Of a stretch of DNA of 6,494 bases, positions 1-6,494 are shown piece by piece. Each line of letters begins with the position of its first letter. Position 1 is the first letter of the stretch. The position numbers were made by a program, and so were the translations under genes. The notes beneath the pieces are model-generated. The model made no database searches. It had not been told where the DNA came from and worked only from the letters and a program-made list of their open reading frames with translations. Origin of the DNA: an uncultured Prevotella sp. (GTDB taxonomy: Bacteria; Bacteroidota; Bacteroidia; Bacteroidales; Bacteroidaceae); contig ONMG01000070.1 of the NCBI GenBank assembly GCA_900318855.1, positions 1 through 6,494 of the forward strand, given 5' to 3'.

Positions 1-40
1 ATTTATGGATCAAGCATATAAAAAGCTGTTTTTCTAATGG

Positions 41-80
41 CGGTCATTAGAAAATGACAAGAAGCTTTTTCTAATGACCG
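41..80. repeat. Perfect 14-bp inverted repeat (stem-loop) overlapping the end of the IS remnant
   Basis: CGGTCATTAGAAAA at 41-54 is exactly complementary to TTTTCTAATGACCG at 67-80, with a 12-nt loop. The TAG stop of the IS-remnant frame (73-71, minus) lies inside the right arm. A further copy of the core, TTTTCTAATG at 30-39, can pair with 45-54 instead, and AAAAAGCT (20-27) can pair with AGCTTTTT (63-70). Two mutually exclusive foldings are therefore possible. It could be a terminator-like or regulatory structure of the insertion sequence, or part of an element end. No clear T-tract follows the main stem directly in either direction, although a TTTTT run occurs further along on the minus strand (24-20). 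Confidence 0.8.
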
Positions 81-389
81 ATTTGGGTTAAAAAAAGCGC
101 GAAATCCTTGGCGTATCGCGTTCCGGGATGAGCAAGTTGGAACTTGTCCTCCAAATTGACTATCCGGCTGCTGCCATCAGGCATGAGCCACCGGCGACGT
201 CGTATATGAAATATCGTTTTATGGTCACGAACCGGGAAGTCAAGTATCTTACGCTCCTCTGTAAAGCCATTGCCTGTTGCCCCCGCTCATGTCCGACGAC
301 CGGTTGTCAAGCTCATCAAAATAAATATCAAGTTCGAGTTCTCTCTCATCTCCTACCCACGGAAAATATCCAGTGAGCCAGGAAAAACT
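71..389 (-). pseudogene. Frameshifted remnant of an insertion-sequence first ORF (ISAon1-like transposase N-terminal region)
   Basis: Two minus-strand frames join into one protein-like stretch of about 105 residues. The first frame (about 389 down to 280) reads ELELDIYFDELDNRSSD. The second, read from 274 down to a TAG at 73-71, contains NGFTEERKILDFPVRDHK, then IRRRRW (205-188) and HPGTRYAKDFALFL. From memory, the order 'acidic strand, GF.EE..I.DFP.R, RRRRW, GT+...F..FL' matches the small first ORF of ISAon1-family elements of Bacteroidota, which precedes the DDE transposase ORF. The frames differ by one base and meet at a run of five G (284-280), so a one-base insertion there would explain the break. 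No convincing start codon is visible; the first frame stays open upstream towards 508, and the N-terminus may be damaged. No catalytic transposase ORF is seen; it would lie to the left of the window. The family is recalled from memory, so the coding-remnant call is firmer than the name. Confidence 0.6.
89..95 (-). other. Candidate -1 frameshift heptamer (T TTT TTA) near the end of the IS remnant
   Basis: In the reading frame that ends at 73-71 the codons CTT TTT TTA (97-89) form an in-register X XXY YYZ heptamer. An 8-nt spacer (88-81) separates it from the perfect 14-bp stem-loop at 80-41. This is the usual geometry of programmed -1 frameshifting in two-ORF insertion sequences. The -1 frame stays open for about 29 codons and then reaches TAA at 5-3, so no entry into a transposase ORF is visible here. 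The motif is short and could be chance. Confidence 0.25.
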
Positions 390-440
390 TGTTTTTCTAC
401 GGACTCTCCCGACTTTGTCCCACGTGGAATAAGATAATCC

Positions 441-480
441 CTTTTCCGCTTTGGCAGCAGGCACTGCCAAGACGGGAAAG
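441..480 (-). terminator. Probable terminator hairpin downstream of the M6 protease gene
   Basis: On the minus strand, 480-464 pairs with 457-441 around a 6-nt loop. The stem has 17 positions: 14 Watson-Crick pairs, one G-U and two C-A mismatches. Its core is TTGGCAG/CTGCCAA. It starts 25 nt after the protease stop codon, the usual place for an intrinsic terminator. The following bases (GGATTATCTTATTCC) are only moderately T-rich, without a clean U-tract, so termination efficiency is uncertain. Confidence 0.45.
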
Positions 481-505
481 GGACTTGCTGCTGGAGCAGT
501 ATAAT

Positions 506-3163
506 CTATCGCTTTATAAACTTTCGGCCTTGTCGGACAACTATACCTCGGTAGTCGGAGCCGACGCGCTGGCCATTCACGTTGTAGAGCGGCCCATTGC
601 CTTTAGATTTAGCTCTATCGCTTGTCGGGGTCTCAATTCCCGTAGTACCCAGGAGCTGTACCGTGATTCTATTGGAAGGAAGCGAGTAGACCTTACCATT
701 GTTGCCACTAACAATGTAGCTGTATTCTACTCCTTCGTCCAGTCCCTTGAACTCATGATCCGAGGCCCCGTTGACAATTGCGGAATCGACTTTAAAATAC
801 TGTTCAAAAGCATAATCCAGCTTCACGTCATCAATAGTCACGTATCCGGACCGGCTGCGATGATAGCCTATGCGTACGCTGTCGGCATTGTCGACAGCCA
901 CACGGAAGCGCACGCTGTCGTCCTTCTGCGGCTTAATGCTGTCTGTAACGAGGTGCCACTCCCCATCCTTGAAGGCCTCTACGGTCAGGGCGTTGCCCGT
1001 AGTGCTTGCCCGATACCAGAAGCCAATCTTAGTAGCCTTTCCACCGGGGTGCGCAGCTATCAGATATTCGCCGTCGCGTGACAGACGCAGTGCAGGCGCA
1101 GCAGTTCCGAAGTTGTTGCTGTCATATCGGTTGCAGTTTGTAGTCCAGCCTTCCGGCTTGCCTTCTGTCTTGTCCGTGAAGTCCCAGAAGTCAGCCCCAG
1201 TTCCCGTCAGCAAATCCTTATAGAGGGTCACCTTATAAGAATATGAGTCGGGCAGAGGCATCCAATTCGCCGTGAAGGAGGTTTTGCTCACATTCGAGGC
1301 CGACGTGGCCACAACGTGTTTCTCCTCGTATTGCTCCATGGTGGTGCTGAATGCCGTTGCGGCAGGGTTGGAATCAAAAGGACCATATGCAGCCCTTACC
1401 GATGCTGTATAATCGGTTGATGGCTCAAGTCCATGGATTGTAACGGAAGTGCCATTGTCGACTTTTACTGTCGTCATCGTATCCTTGCCCTGCAAGATAG
1501 CCACCTTATAGCCAGAGGCGTCCTTCACTGCATTCCACGACAATGTGACTTGATGCCCCAGCACCTTCGAGGCGGTCACCGGGGCCGGGCTGGCCGGCCG
1601 GTAGCCACTGCCTGAGAGCACAAAGCGCACATCACCAGTCGCATCGCCCGTCTCTTCTACATAATCAAAACCGAACGCGGGCTTACCGGCCTCATCATTG
1701 AAAGTGTATTTGGTAACATCCTTTGAACCCGGGAAAGCATCACCGCCATCGGAATCGGGAGTGCCGTCGGCTTCCACAAGTTTCAGGTGCTGGTGCTGAG
1801 GGTCAGCGTTTACACGGTTTGTGAGCCATGCTGTGCTGTCCATGTCTACATGCCATACGATAACGCCATGTCCCGGGAGGTAGGTATCCCACCCGGTCTG
1901 CTGCCGGTTCTCAACAACAAAATATTCGTTCGGCTTACCTTCGACATTTACGCGCAGTCCTATAGGTTTCGTGTCGAGGCTTGGTATCGTCACGATTGTG
2001 TCGGTTTTGGCCGACAATGTGGTATAGTTAAGCCATCCTAATTCAGCCTGTTCAAACGAAGACATCAGCGGTGGCGTGTTCTGATTGTTATTGTATGGAC
2101 CAGTGCCCATGACATCCCAGTCGCCAACGCCCCCTGCTCCTTGGTTGATGGAGTTGTAGTGGTCGGCAAGACCAAGCACATGGGCGTATTCATGCACGAA
2201 AGTACTGATACCCACCGGCTCCCCGGTCTGACCGTTGATTTCCTGACTGATGGCAAAACGGTTGATGGTATCGCCGTCGAGCACCATCGTTGCTTCAAAA
2301 TCATCGTGCAGATAACCGGAGCAGGGCCACAGGCAGTTGCTTATTCCCGTGTCGGCCTGACCATTTCCGGCATAGAAGATATACACATTGTCGACTTTAC
2401 CGTCACCGTCGGAATCAAATTGTGAATAGTCAACAAGCTTCCTGAGCGAAGCCAGCTGGGTGGCATGGAAGACAAATTCACCGAGGTTTACGTCGTGATA
2501 GGTTCCCATGTCCTGACCATAATAGACATAGCTTTGCGGCATGGTGACAGGCCCCACGACGACGAACTCCGGATCGTACAACCCGTTGGATGACTTCCGG
2601 TAGTAGTCGTAGGCACTTCCCGTTGCCCCATGTTCATTCGTATAATTCGGCTTGTTGAGCAGGTCGGTATAGTATTGCTTGGGATCGGAGCCGACAGTGG
2701 AGAACTTCTTATCGGGGAATTGCACGAGCAGTACCAGTGTCTTCTGCTTCCCCATGCAAGGGATGTCGCTGATGCGAATCTTTCGCTTTCCGGCTGCACG
2801 GCGCTGCTTGGTCACGAACGTGCTGTTGGCTATGCTCATGGCCTTGCCTTTATCCACATTCTTTTGGAGAAAGACCTTGTCGACAGCACTGCGCCTTGCT
2901 GAATTTTGGGCGATGATACCACTGGTTACCAGCGCCTTCTGCCGGGTAACTGCATATTCATAGTTCCGGGTAGCGTTGTTGAACAGCAGTGGATAGCCGT
3001 CCTCGGTGAATGCCATGGAATAGTGCTCGTCGCCCCGCATGAAGATTGTCAGTTGGGTTCCGTCAGCCTGCTTTACAATCATTTTCCCCGGATAAGCAGG
3101 CATGGCTTGTGTGTTGAGTATTGCCAGAAAGGGCAACAGCAGAAATAGTAAAAGTCGCTTCAT
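506..3163 (-). CDS. Secreted M6-family zinc metalloprotease with Fn3 and beta-sandwich domains
   Basis: This 885-residue protein is an exported peptidase related to immune-inhibitor-A-like M6 metalloproteases, which cleave extracellular proteins. Residues 1-20 form a signal peptide (MKRLLLFLLLPFLAIL, likely cut after NTQA). A pro-region of about 110 residues follows. The catalytic domain (about 140-520) has a calcium-site-like FDSDGDGKVDN (249-259), the zinc site HEYAHVLGLADH (H324, E325, H328, with D334 or H335 as candidate third ligands) and a Met-turn-like DVMGTG (350-355). An Fn3 domain follows (about 525-608). A second Fn3 (about 617-838) seems interrupted by a sandwich domain (about 655-785) ending VTIDDVKL. 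The tail (858-885, LYNVNGQRV...GRKFIKR) resembles short sorting-type C-termini of Prevotella exoproteins. An upstream in-frame ATG at 3244 would add 27 residues before the signal peptide; it lies upstream of the candidate promoter and is rejected. The gene is intact with all catalytic residues. Family is confident; substrate is unknown. Confidence 0.93.
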   Translation of the reverse strand: MKRLLLFLLLPFLAILNTQAMPAYPGKMIVKQADGTQLTIFMRGDEHYSMAFTEDGYPLLFNNATRNYEYAVTRQKALVTSGIIAQNSARRSAVDKVFLQKNVDKGKAMSIANSTFVTKQRRAAGKRKIRISDIPCMGKQKTLVLLVQFPDKKFSTVGSDPKQYYTDLLNKPNYTNEHGATGSAYDYYRKSSNGLYDPEFVVVGPVTMPQSYVYYGQDMGTYHDVNLGEFVFHATQLASLRKLVDYSQFDSDGDGKVDNVYIFYAGNGQADTGISNCLWPCSGYLHDDFEATMVLDGDTINRFAISQEINGQTGEPVGISTFVHEYAHVLGLADHYNSINQGAGGVGDWDVMGTGPYNNNQNTPPLMSSFEQAELGWLNYTTLSAKTDTIVTIPSLDTKPIGLRVNVEGKPNEYFVVENRQQTGWDTYLPGHGVIVWHVDMDSTAWLTNRVNADPQHQHLKLVEADGTPDSDGGDAFPGSKDVTKYTFNDEAGKPAFGFDYVEETGDATGDVRFVLSGSGYRPASPAPVTASKVLGHQVTLSWNAVKDASGYKVAILQGKDTMTTVKVDNGTSVTIHGLEPSTDYTASVRAAYGPFDSNPAATAFSTTMEQYEEKHVVATSASNVSKTSFTANWMPLPDSYSYKVTLYKDLLTGTGADFWDFTDKTEGKPEGWTTNCNRYDSNNFGTAAPALRLSRDGEYLIAAHPGGKATKIGFWYRASTTGNALTVEAFKDGEWHLVTDSIKPQKDDSVRFRVAVDNADSVRIGYHRSRSGYVTIDDVKLDYAFEQYFKVDSAIVNGASDHEFKGLDEGVEYSYIVSGNNGKVYSLPSNRITVQLLGTTGIETPTSDRAKSKGNGPLYNVNGQRVGSDYRGIVVRQGRKFIKR

Positions 3164-3202
3164 ATCTAAAGATTTGAACTGTTTGTTTTTGGTTATCTTG
3201 GG

Positions 3203-3210
3203 CAAAGGTA
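3203..3210 (-). promoter_or_regulatory. Candidate Bacteroidota -7 element for the M6 protease gene
   Basis: The minus strand reads TACCTTTG, matching the Bacteroidota TAnnTTTG consensus, 39 nt upstream of the chosen ATG at 3163. No good TTTG occurs at the expected 19-21 nt spacing; the nearest TTTG is about 33 nt upstream, so the -33 box is weak or absent. The leader has no Shine-Dalgarno sequence and is A/T-rich before the ATG, as is common in this phylum. Confidence 0.5.
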
Positions 3211-3288
3211 CGAAATGTTTTTCTATTTGTCCTTCATCCTCCACAAAAAAAATATACGGGCGTCCAGTTTAGATTTTAGGGCGAAAGG

Positions 3289-3319
3289 TTTGCAGATGTG
3301 CTTTTTTTTAGTAATTTTG
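3289..3319 (+). promoter_or_regulatory. Bacteroidota-type promoter for the Fn3 surface protein gene
   Basis: TTTG at 3289-3292 and TAATTTTG at 3312-3319 match both boxes of the primary-sigma consensus (TTTG, 19-nt spacer, TAnnTTTG). Transcription would start near 3325, giving a leader of about 25 nt. The leader is A-rich (AACATCAAAAACCCAAAATT at 3331-3350), with no Shine-Dalgarno sequence, and leads directly into the ATG at 3351. Confidence 0.7.
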
Positions 3320-3350
3320 CCTACTGAAAGAACATCAAAAACCCAAAATT

Positions 3351-6300
3351 ATGACTAAGACAAAACTCAAGTCTGATTTTTGTATACTTGTAGGGGTGTT
3401 GTTTTTTGCCCTCTTGCTCATGCTCCCCAAAGTGGGCTGGGCACAGCGCACATTCATCAGTACCCCTTTCAGTCATGCCGTTAAATCAGAGGGAACCTCA
3501 GAGGACAACCTCCGGGCACTTCAGAAGAAATATCCTGGATTTTTCTTCTTTAGGCAACCAGTCAATCCTGGTATAACTAACGCAGAAGCACCTACCATAG
3601 CGCCTACAGTACGCACCCAGCCCCTCTACGTGGATGCGAGTACAGGCACGCAGCTCATTGGCGCCATCCTATACAGCTCTGATTTCTCAGCCTACAGCGA
3701 CTACAATTTCTATTCCTTTCCTGTAGTGAGTCCCGTGGCATTTACGAAATACACCAATGTCTCAGGCGGACTGCAACCCAACGGTGGCGGTCTGTTCTCT
3801 GCTGACGGTTCGACATTCGACTATATTCAGTACATGAGCTTTGGTACAACCATCTACATGTACTATTATAAATATAATGCTACAACATGGGAGACGATTA
3901 CCGGCCATTCGGTTACTGACCAGTCGATGCTGGCTTATGACCTGACCCGCGATCCGGTGACGCAAATCCCTTACGGCGTTTATATGACCCAGACCGGCCG
4001 CGTTCTCGGCACACCCGACTACAGCGGAGAGGTGCCTACGAAAACCACGATTGGCACACTTGCTCACAATCTTGTCACACTTGCGTCCGACGCCAATGGA
4101 GTACTGTATGGCATCGGCACTGACGGAGAGCTGTACACTGTCGACAAAAAGAATGCCTCGCTGACCAGCATTGGCTCTACCGGAGTAGTGCCCGCCGATG
4201 CTCAGCAGAGCGCCACGATCGATCCTAAGACGGGTAAGATGTACTGGGCAGCCGTTCTCTCCGACCAGACCACTGCCCTCTATGTCTTCGATTTGCCTAA
4301 CCCTACAGCCAAGCTGATAGAGAAGTTCAAATCGACGAAGCAAATCGTTTGCCTCAACATGAAGCCCTCGGAGATTCCTCTCAACGCTCCCGCGGCTGTG
4401 GAAAACCTATCGGCTAACTTTGAAGCGTCGGAGCTCGATGGCACAATCTCCTTCCGTCTGCCTAAGAACACTTATGGAGGTGATGCGCTCTCGGGCAACA
4501 TCACCTACCACGTGCTTATCAATGGCAAGGAAGACATCAGCGCTGAGGCAGCCCCCGGAGAGGCAGTCACTGAGGACATTTCCTTGACGGCTGGGTCTAA
4601 CCTAATTCAAGTGTATTGCTCCAACGATGCTGGCGACGGACCAAAAGGCAAGGGTCTTACGCTTTGGGCCGGCGACGATGTGCCCACAGCCCCGACCAAT
4701 GTAGTGCTGACGAAATCGGGTGACAATAGTCTGACCCTCACGTGGACGGCACCTACAACGGGAATGCACAATGGCTACATGAATCCTCAGGACACGAAGT
4801 ACAACATCACCCGCTATCCGGACAGTGTCAGAGTGGCTACCGATATCTCGTCAACGACTTTTACCGACAATGTGACCCCTGCTCACCTCACAGCCTATAA
4901 ATATCGTGTCACGGCAACAGGTGTCAACGGGCAAGGAGGCTCGGCGCTGTCGAACAAAGTCAAGGTGGGCTCGGCTTTCGAAACACCCTACCAGAACGAC
5001 ATCGCAAGCATGGAAGACTTTGAGCTCTTTGATGTCTACGACCTCAACAACGATGGAAACACATGGGGCTTCGAAGGCTATGAGGCACGCTACAAGGCCG
5101 GCAAGAAAACAGGCAATGACCTGCTTGTCGCACCGGCTGTGAAACTGAAGAACGACCGCCTCTACGATGTGTCGTTCCGCTACCGCACCATGGGCGACCC
5201 TGAAATCCTGGGAGTCAGCTATGGAGCTGCCGGAGAGAATCCGGCCACCTTCTCAATGCGTCTGCTCAACGATACCACACTGACCAACCGGAGCATAACA
5301 ACATACAGTAAGAAGATTAAGGTGGAAAAGAGTGGAGAGTATGAATTTGCCTTCGCAGCCAAGAGCACACCGGCAGGATGGCATCTCGACATTCGAAAAT
5401 TTGCAGTCACTGACGGACCACTGCTTGTAGCTCCCGACAGCGTGTCTGGATTGCAGGTTACTGCTGCAGCCCGTGGCGAGCTGAAAGCCACGATATCCTT
5501 CAATGCTCCGACCACGACAGTGGAAGGTGTGCCTTTGACGGCACTGACAAAGATTGAGGTCAAGGATAGCCAGGGACGCCTTGTCGGCGTTATCAACAAT
5601 CCCTCGTTAGGACAGAAAGCACTCTCTGTGACCGACAACGCCGCACAAAATGGATTCAACACGTACGTCGTCACCGCATACAATGCTGAGGGAGGCGCCG
5701 GATTCAGTGTCAGCCGGACGGTATATGTCGGCATTGATGCTCCTGAAGCCCCGCAGGATATTAAAGCTGTTGAGGGCGATAATGGTAGCGTAACCGTGAC
5801 CTGGAAGGCACCCTCCGAAGTGGGCAGATACGGCGGATATGTGGATACGTCAAACCTGAAATACAATGTAATCAGATTGCAGAACGGTAACCGTACAACA
5901 ATAGCATCAGGCGTGGCACTCGGCCAGGTCGTCGACAACATTAGCCAGAAGGGTAACCAGAACATGTACTACTATTTTGTTTCGGCCACTAACGCACAAG
6001 GTGAGAGTCCGAACGGCACGTCGAATTCGATGATTGCCGGCGAGCCTTACTCCTATCCCTTTAAGGAATCCTTCCCCAATGGAATCATGGAGCACCAGTT
6101 CCTCACAGCTAACCATTCCGACATGCTCAACTGGCCTTCTGAGTCGGCCGATGGTGACGGCGGATGCATTGTTATGATGGGAAAAGACTTTTCCACCTAC
6201 GCTACGGAATACTTTGAAACAGGAAAGATTGCCCTCAGTAGTGCTGTGCGCCCGGGACTTGTGTACAGCTATTATGAGCAATCAGGCAGGGGCAGTCTCT

Positions 6301-6494
6301 ACGTCATGGTTTATGGCAATAAAGTCGGTTGGAAGACTGTCGACGTCATCGACTTTTCCAAGGTGCCCATTGGCCGTAAGCAATGGGTGACCCACACAAT
6401 CCTGCTTGATGAGTTCAGAAACAACAAGTATGTCCGCCTTCGTTTCTTCTACAACAACGACCAGCAGAACGACTGCATGATTGACAACATCAAC
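3351..6494 (+). CDS. Large secreted Fn3 / gingipain-adhesin-like multidomain protein (3' end outside the window)
   Basis: The frame is open for all 1048 codons and runs off the window. Residues 1-31 are a signal peptide (basic start, CILVGVLFFALLLMLP core, cut after GWA). Residues about 33-340 form an unassigned head; its later part (about 240-335) has propeller-blade-like repeats such as LYGIGTDGELYTVDKK (252-267) and ATIDPKTGKMYWAA. Then come an Fn3-like domain (347-443), a clear Fn3 (445-541, W465), a beta-sandwich (543-693) with DLNNDGNTWGF (564-574) and NDLLVAPAVKL like the cleaved-adhesin domains of gingipains, a second Fn3-like (694-796), a second clear Fn3 (797-896, W818), and a second sandwich from about 903 that is cut by the window end near MIDNIN. 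No catalytic motif is visible. The likely role is cell-surface or secreted adhesin or binding protein, probably ending in a C-terminal sorting domain that is not seen. ATG 3351 is chosen for its promoter and signal peptide. It is transcribed divergently from the M6 protease. Confidence 0.9.
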   Translation, partial: MTKTKLKSDFCILVGVLFFALLLMLPKVGWAQRTFISTPFSHAVKSEGTSEDNLRALQKKYPGFFFFRQPVNPGITNAEAPTIAPTVRTQPLYVDASTGTQLIGAILYSSDFSAYSDYNFYSFPVVSPVAFTKYTNVSGGLQPNGGGLFSADGSTFDYIQYMSFGTTIYMYYYKYNATTWETITGHSVTDQSMLAYDLTRDPVTQIPYGVYMTQTGRVLGTPDYSGEVPTKTTIGTLAHNLVTLASDANGVLYGIGTDGELYTVDKKNASLTSIGSTGVVPADAQQSATIDPKTGKMYWAAVLSDQTTALYVFDLPNPTAKLIEKFKSTKQIVCLNMKPSEIPLNAPAAVENLSANFEASELDGTISFRLPKNTYGGDALSGNITYHVLINGKEDISAEAAPGEAVTEDISLTAGSNLIQVYCSNDAGDGPKGKGLTLWAGDDVPTAPTNVVLTKSGDNSLTLTWTAPTTGMHNGYMNPQDTKYNITRYPDSVRVATDISSTTFTDNVTPAHLTAYKYRVTATGVNGQGGSALSNKVKVGSAFETPYQNDIASMEDFELFDVYDLNNDGNTWGFEGYEARYKAGKKTGNDLLVAPAVKLKNDRLYDVSFRYRTMGDPEILGVSYGAAGENPATFSMRLLNDTTLTNRSITTYSKKIKVEKSGEYEFAFAAKSTPAGWHLDIRKFAVTDGPLLVAPDSVSGLQVTAAARGELKATISFNAPTTTVEGVPLTALTKIEVKDSQGRLVGVINNPSLGQKALSVTDNAAQNGFNTYVVTAYNAEGGAGFSVSRTVYVGIDAPEAPQDIKAVEGDNGSVTVTWKAPSEVGRYGGYVDTSNLKYNVIRLQNGNRTTIASGVALGQVVDNISQKGNQNMYYYFVSATNAQGESPNGTSNSMIAGEPYSYPFKESFPNGIMEHQFLTANHSDMLNWPSESADGDGGCIVMMGKDFSTYATEYFETGKIALSSAVRPGLVYSYYEQSGRGSLYVMVYGNKVGWKTVDVIDFSKVPIGRKQWVTHTILLDEFRNNKYVRLRFFYNNDQQNDCMIDNIN
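4389..6494 (+). repeat. Tandem three-domain super-repeat inside the Fn3 protein (protein level)
   Basis: The order Fn3-like, canonical Fn3, adhesin-like beta-sandwich occurs twice: residues 347-693 (4389-5429) and 694-1048+ (5430-6494+). The offset is about 350 residues. Matching landmarks are AP..V..L at each unit start, TISF in the first domain, GDDVPTAPTNV versus GIDAPEAPQDI at the domain border, LTLTWTAP versus VTVTWKAP, and GYMNPQDTKYNITR versus GYVDTSNLKYNVIR. The match is seen in protein sequence and looks diverged, so this is an old duplication rather than a recent DNA repeat. The second unit is incomplete in the window. Confidence 0.7.

Noticed and set aside
20..80. Invertible promoter or phase-variation switch based on the inverted repeat
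   Set aside because: The arms are only 12 nt apart, too close to flank an invertible promoter segment, and no recombinase gene is visible.
128..376. Plus-strand 82-codon open frame in the left region
   Set aside because: It is antisense to the IS-remnant frames, which show family-like motifs, while this one shows none.
389..1081. Long plus-strand open frame of 230 codons opposite the protease C-terminal half
   Set aside because: It begins at a TTG, has no recognisable domain and lies entirely antisense to a protein with clear domains for most of its length. It is a shadow frame.
3164..3244. Upstream ATG at 3244 as the start of the M6 protease
   Set aside because: It would put 27 charged residues before a textbook signal peptide and lies upstream of the TACCTTTG promoter box. 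The ATG at 3163 fits better.
3762..4343. Minus-strand open frame of 193 codons opposite the Fn3 protein
   Set aside because: It is antisense to a continuous, signal-peptide-bearing coding frame, and its composition gives no domain or start signal.
5219..5965. Minus-strand open frame of 248 codons opposite the Fn3 protein
   Set aside because: It lies opposite well-supported Fn3 and sandwich domains, and its Ser/Thr/Pro-rich content is what antisense reading of this codon usage gives.
1..6494. CRISPR array, tRNA, rRNA, or defence or toxin-antitoxin system
   Set aside because: No regularly spaced repeats, no tRNA-like cloverleaf and no defence-family motifs were seen on either strand.

Overview
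The window looks like chromosomal DNA from a Prevotellaceae-type member of the Bacteroidota (Prevotella/Segatella or a close relative). Three things suggest this: promoters of the Bacteroidota pattern (TTTG at about -33, TAnnTTTG at about -7), A-rich leaders without Shine-Dalgarno sequences, and large secreted fibronectin-type-III proteins, one ending in the short 'YNVNGQRV...GRKFIKR' tail common in Prevotella exoproteins. The genus is inferred, not proven.

Layout. Positions 1-505 contain no intact gene. On the minus strand they carry the remains of an insertion-sequence first ORF that resembles the ISAon1-family transposase N-terminal region protein. It is broken by a one-base frameshift and ends inside a perfect 14-bp inverted repeat at 41-80. 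A 40-nt hairpin at 441-480 lies just downstream of the next gene and is its probable transcription terminator. Positions 506-3163 (minus) encode a complete 885-residue secreted M6-family zinc metalloprotease. It has a signal peptide, the HEYAHVLGLADH zinc site, a fibronectin III (Fn3) domain, a second Fn3 domain that appears to be split by an inserted beta-sandwich domain, and a C-terminal sorting-like tail. A 187-bp divergent intergenic region (3164-3350) holds one promoter in each direction. From 3351 to the window end, on the plus strand, runs a very large secreted multidomain protein with no stop codon in 1048 codons. It has a signal peptide, a propeller-like N-terminal region, and an approximately 350-residue module (Fn3, Fn3, gingipain-adhesin-like beta-sandwich) that occurs twice before the window ends.

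Working together. The two intact genes are transcribed divergently from a shared control region, and both make exported Fn3 plus beta-sandwich proteins. A secreted protease next to a surface adhesin-like protein is a plausible functional pair, for example in host-protein or nutrient degradation and attachment, but the sequence does not prove an interaction. I see no CRISPR array, RNA gene, defence system or phage gene. The least ordinary parts are the IS remnant with its hairpin and frameshift-like heptamer, the split Fn3 domain in the protease, and the three-domain super-repeat in the plus-strand protein.
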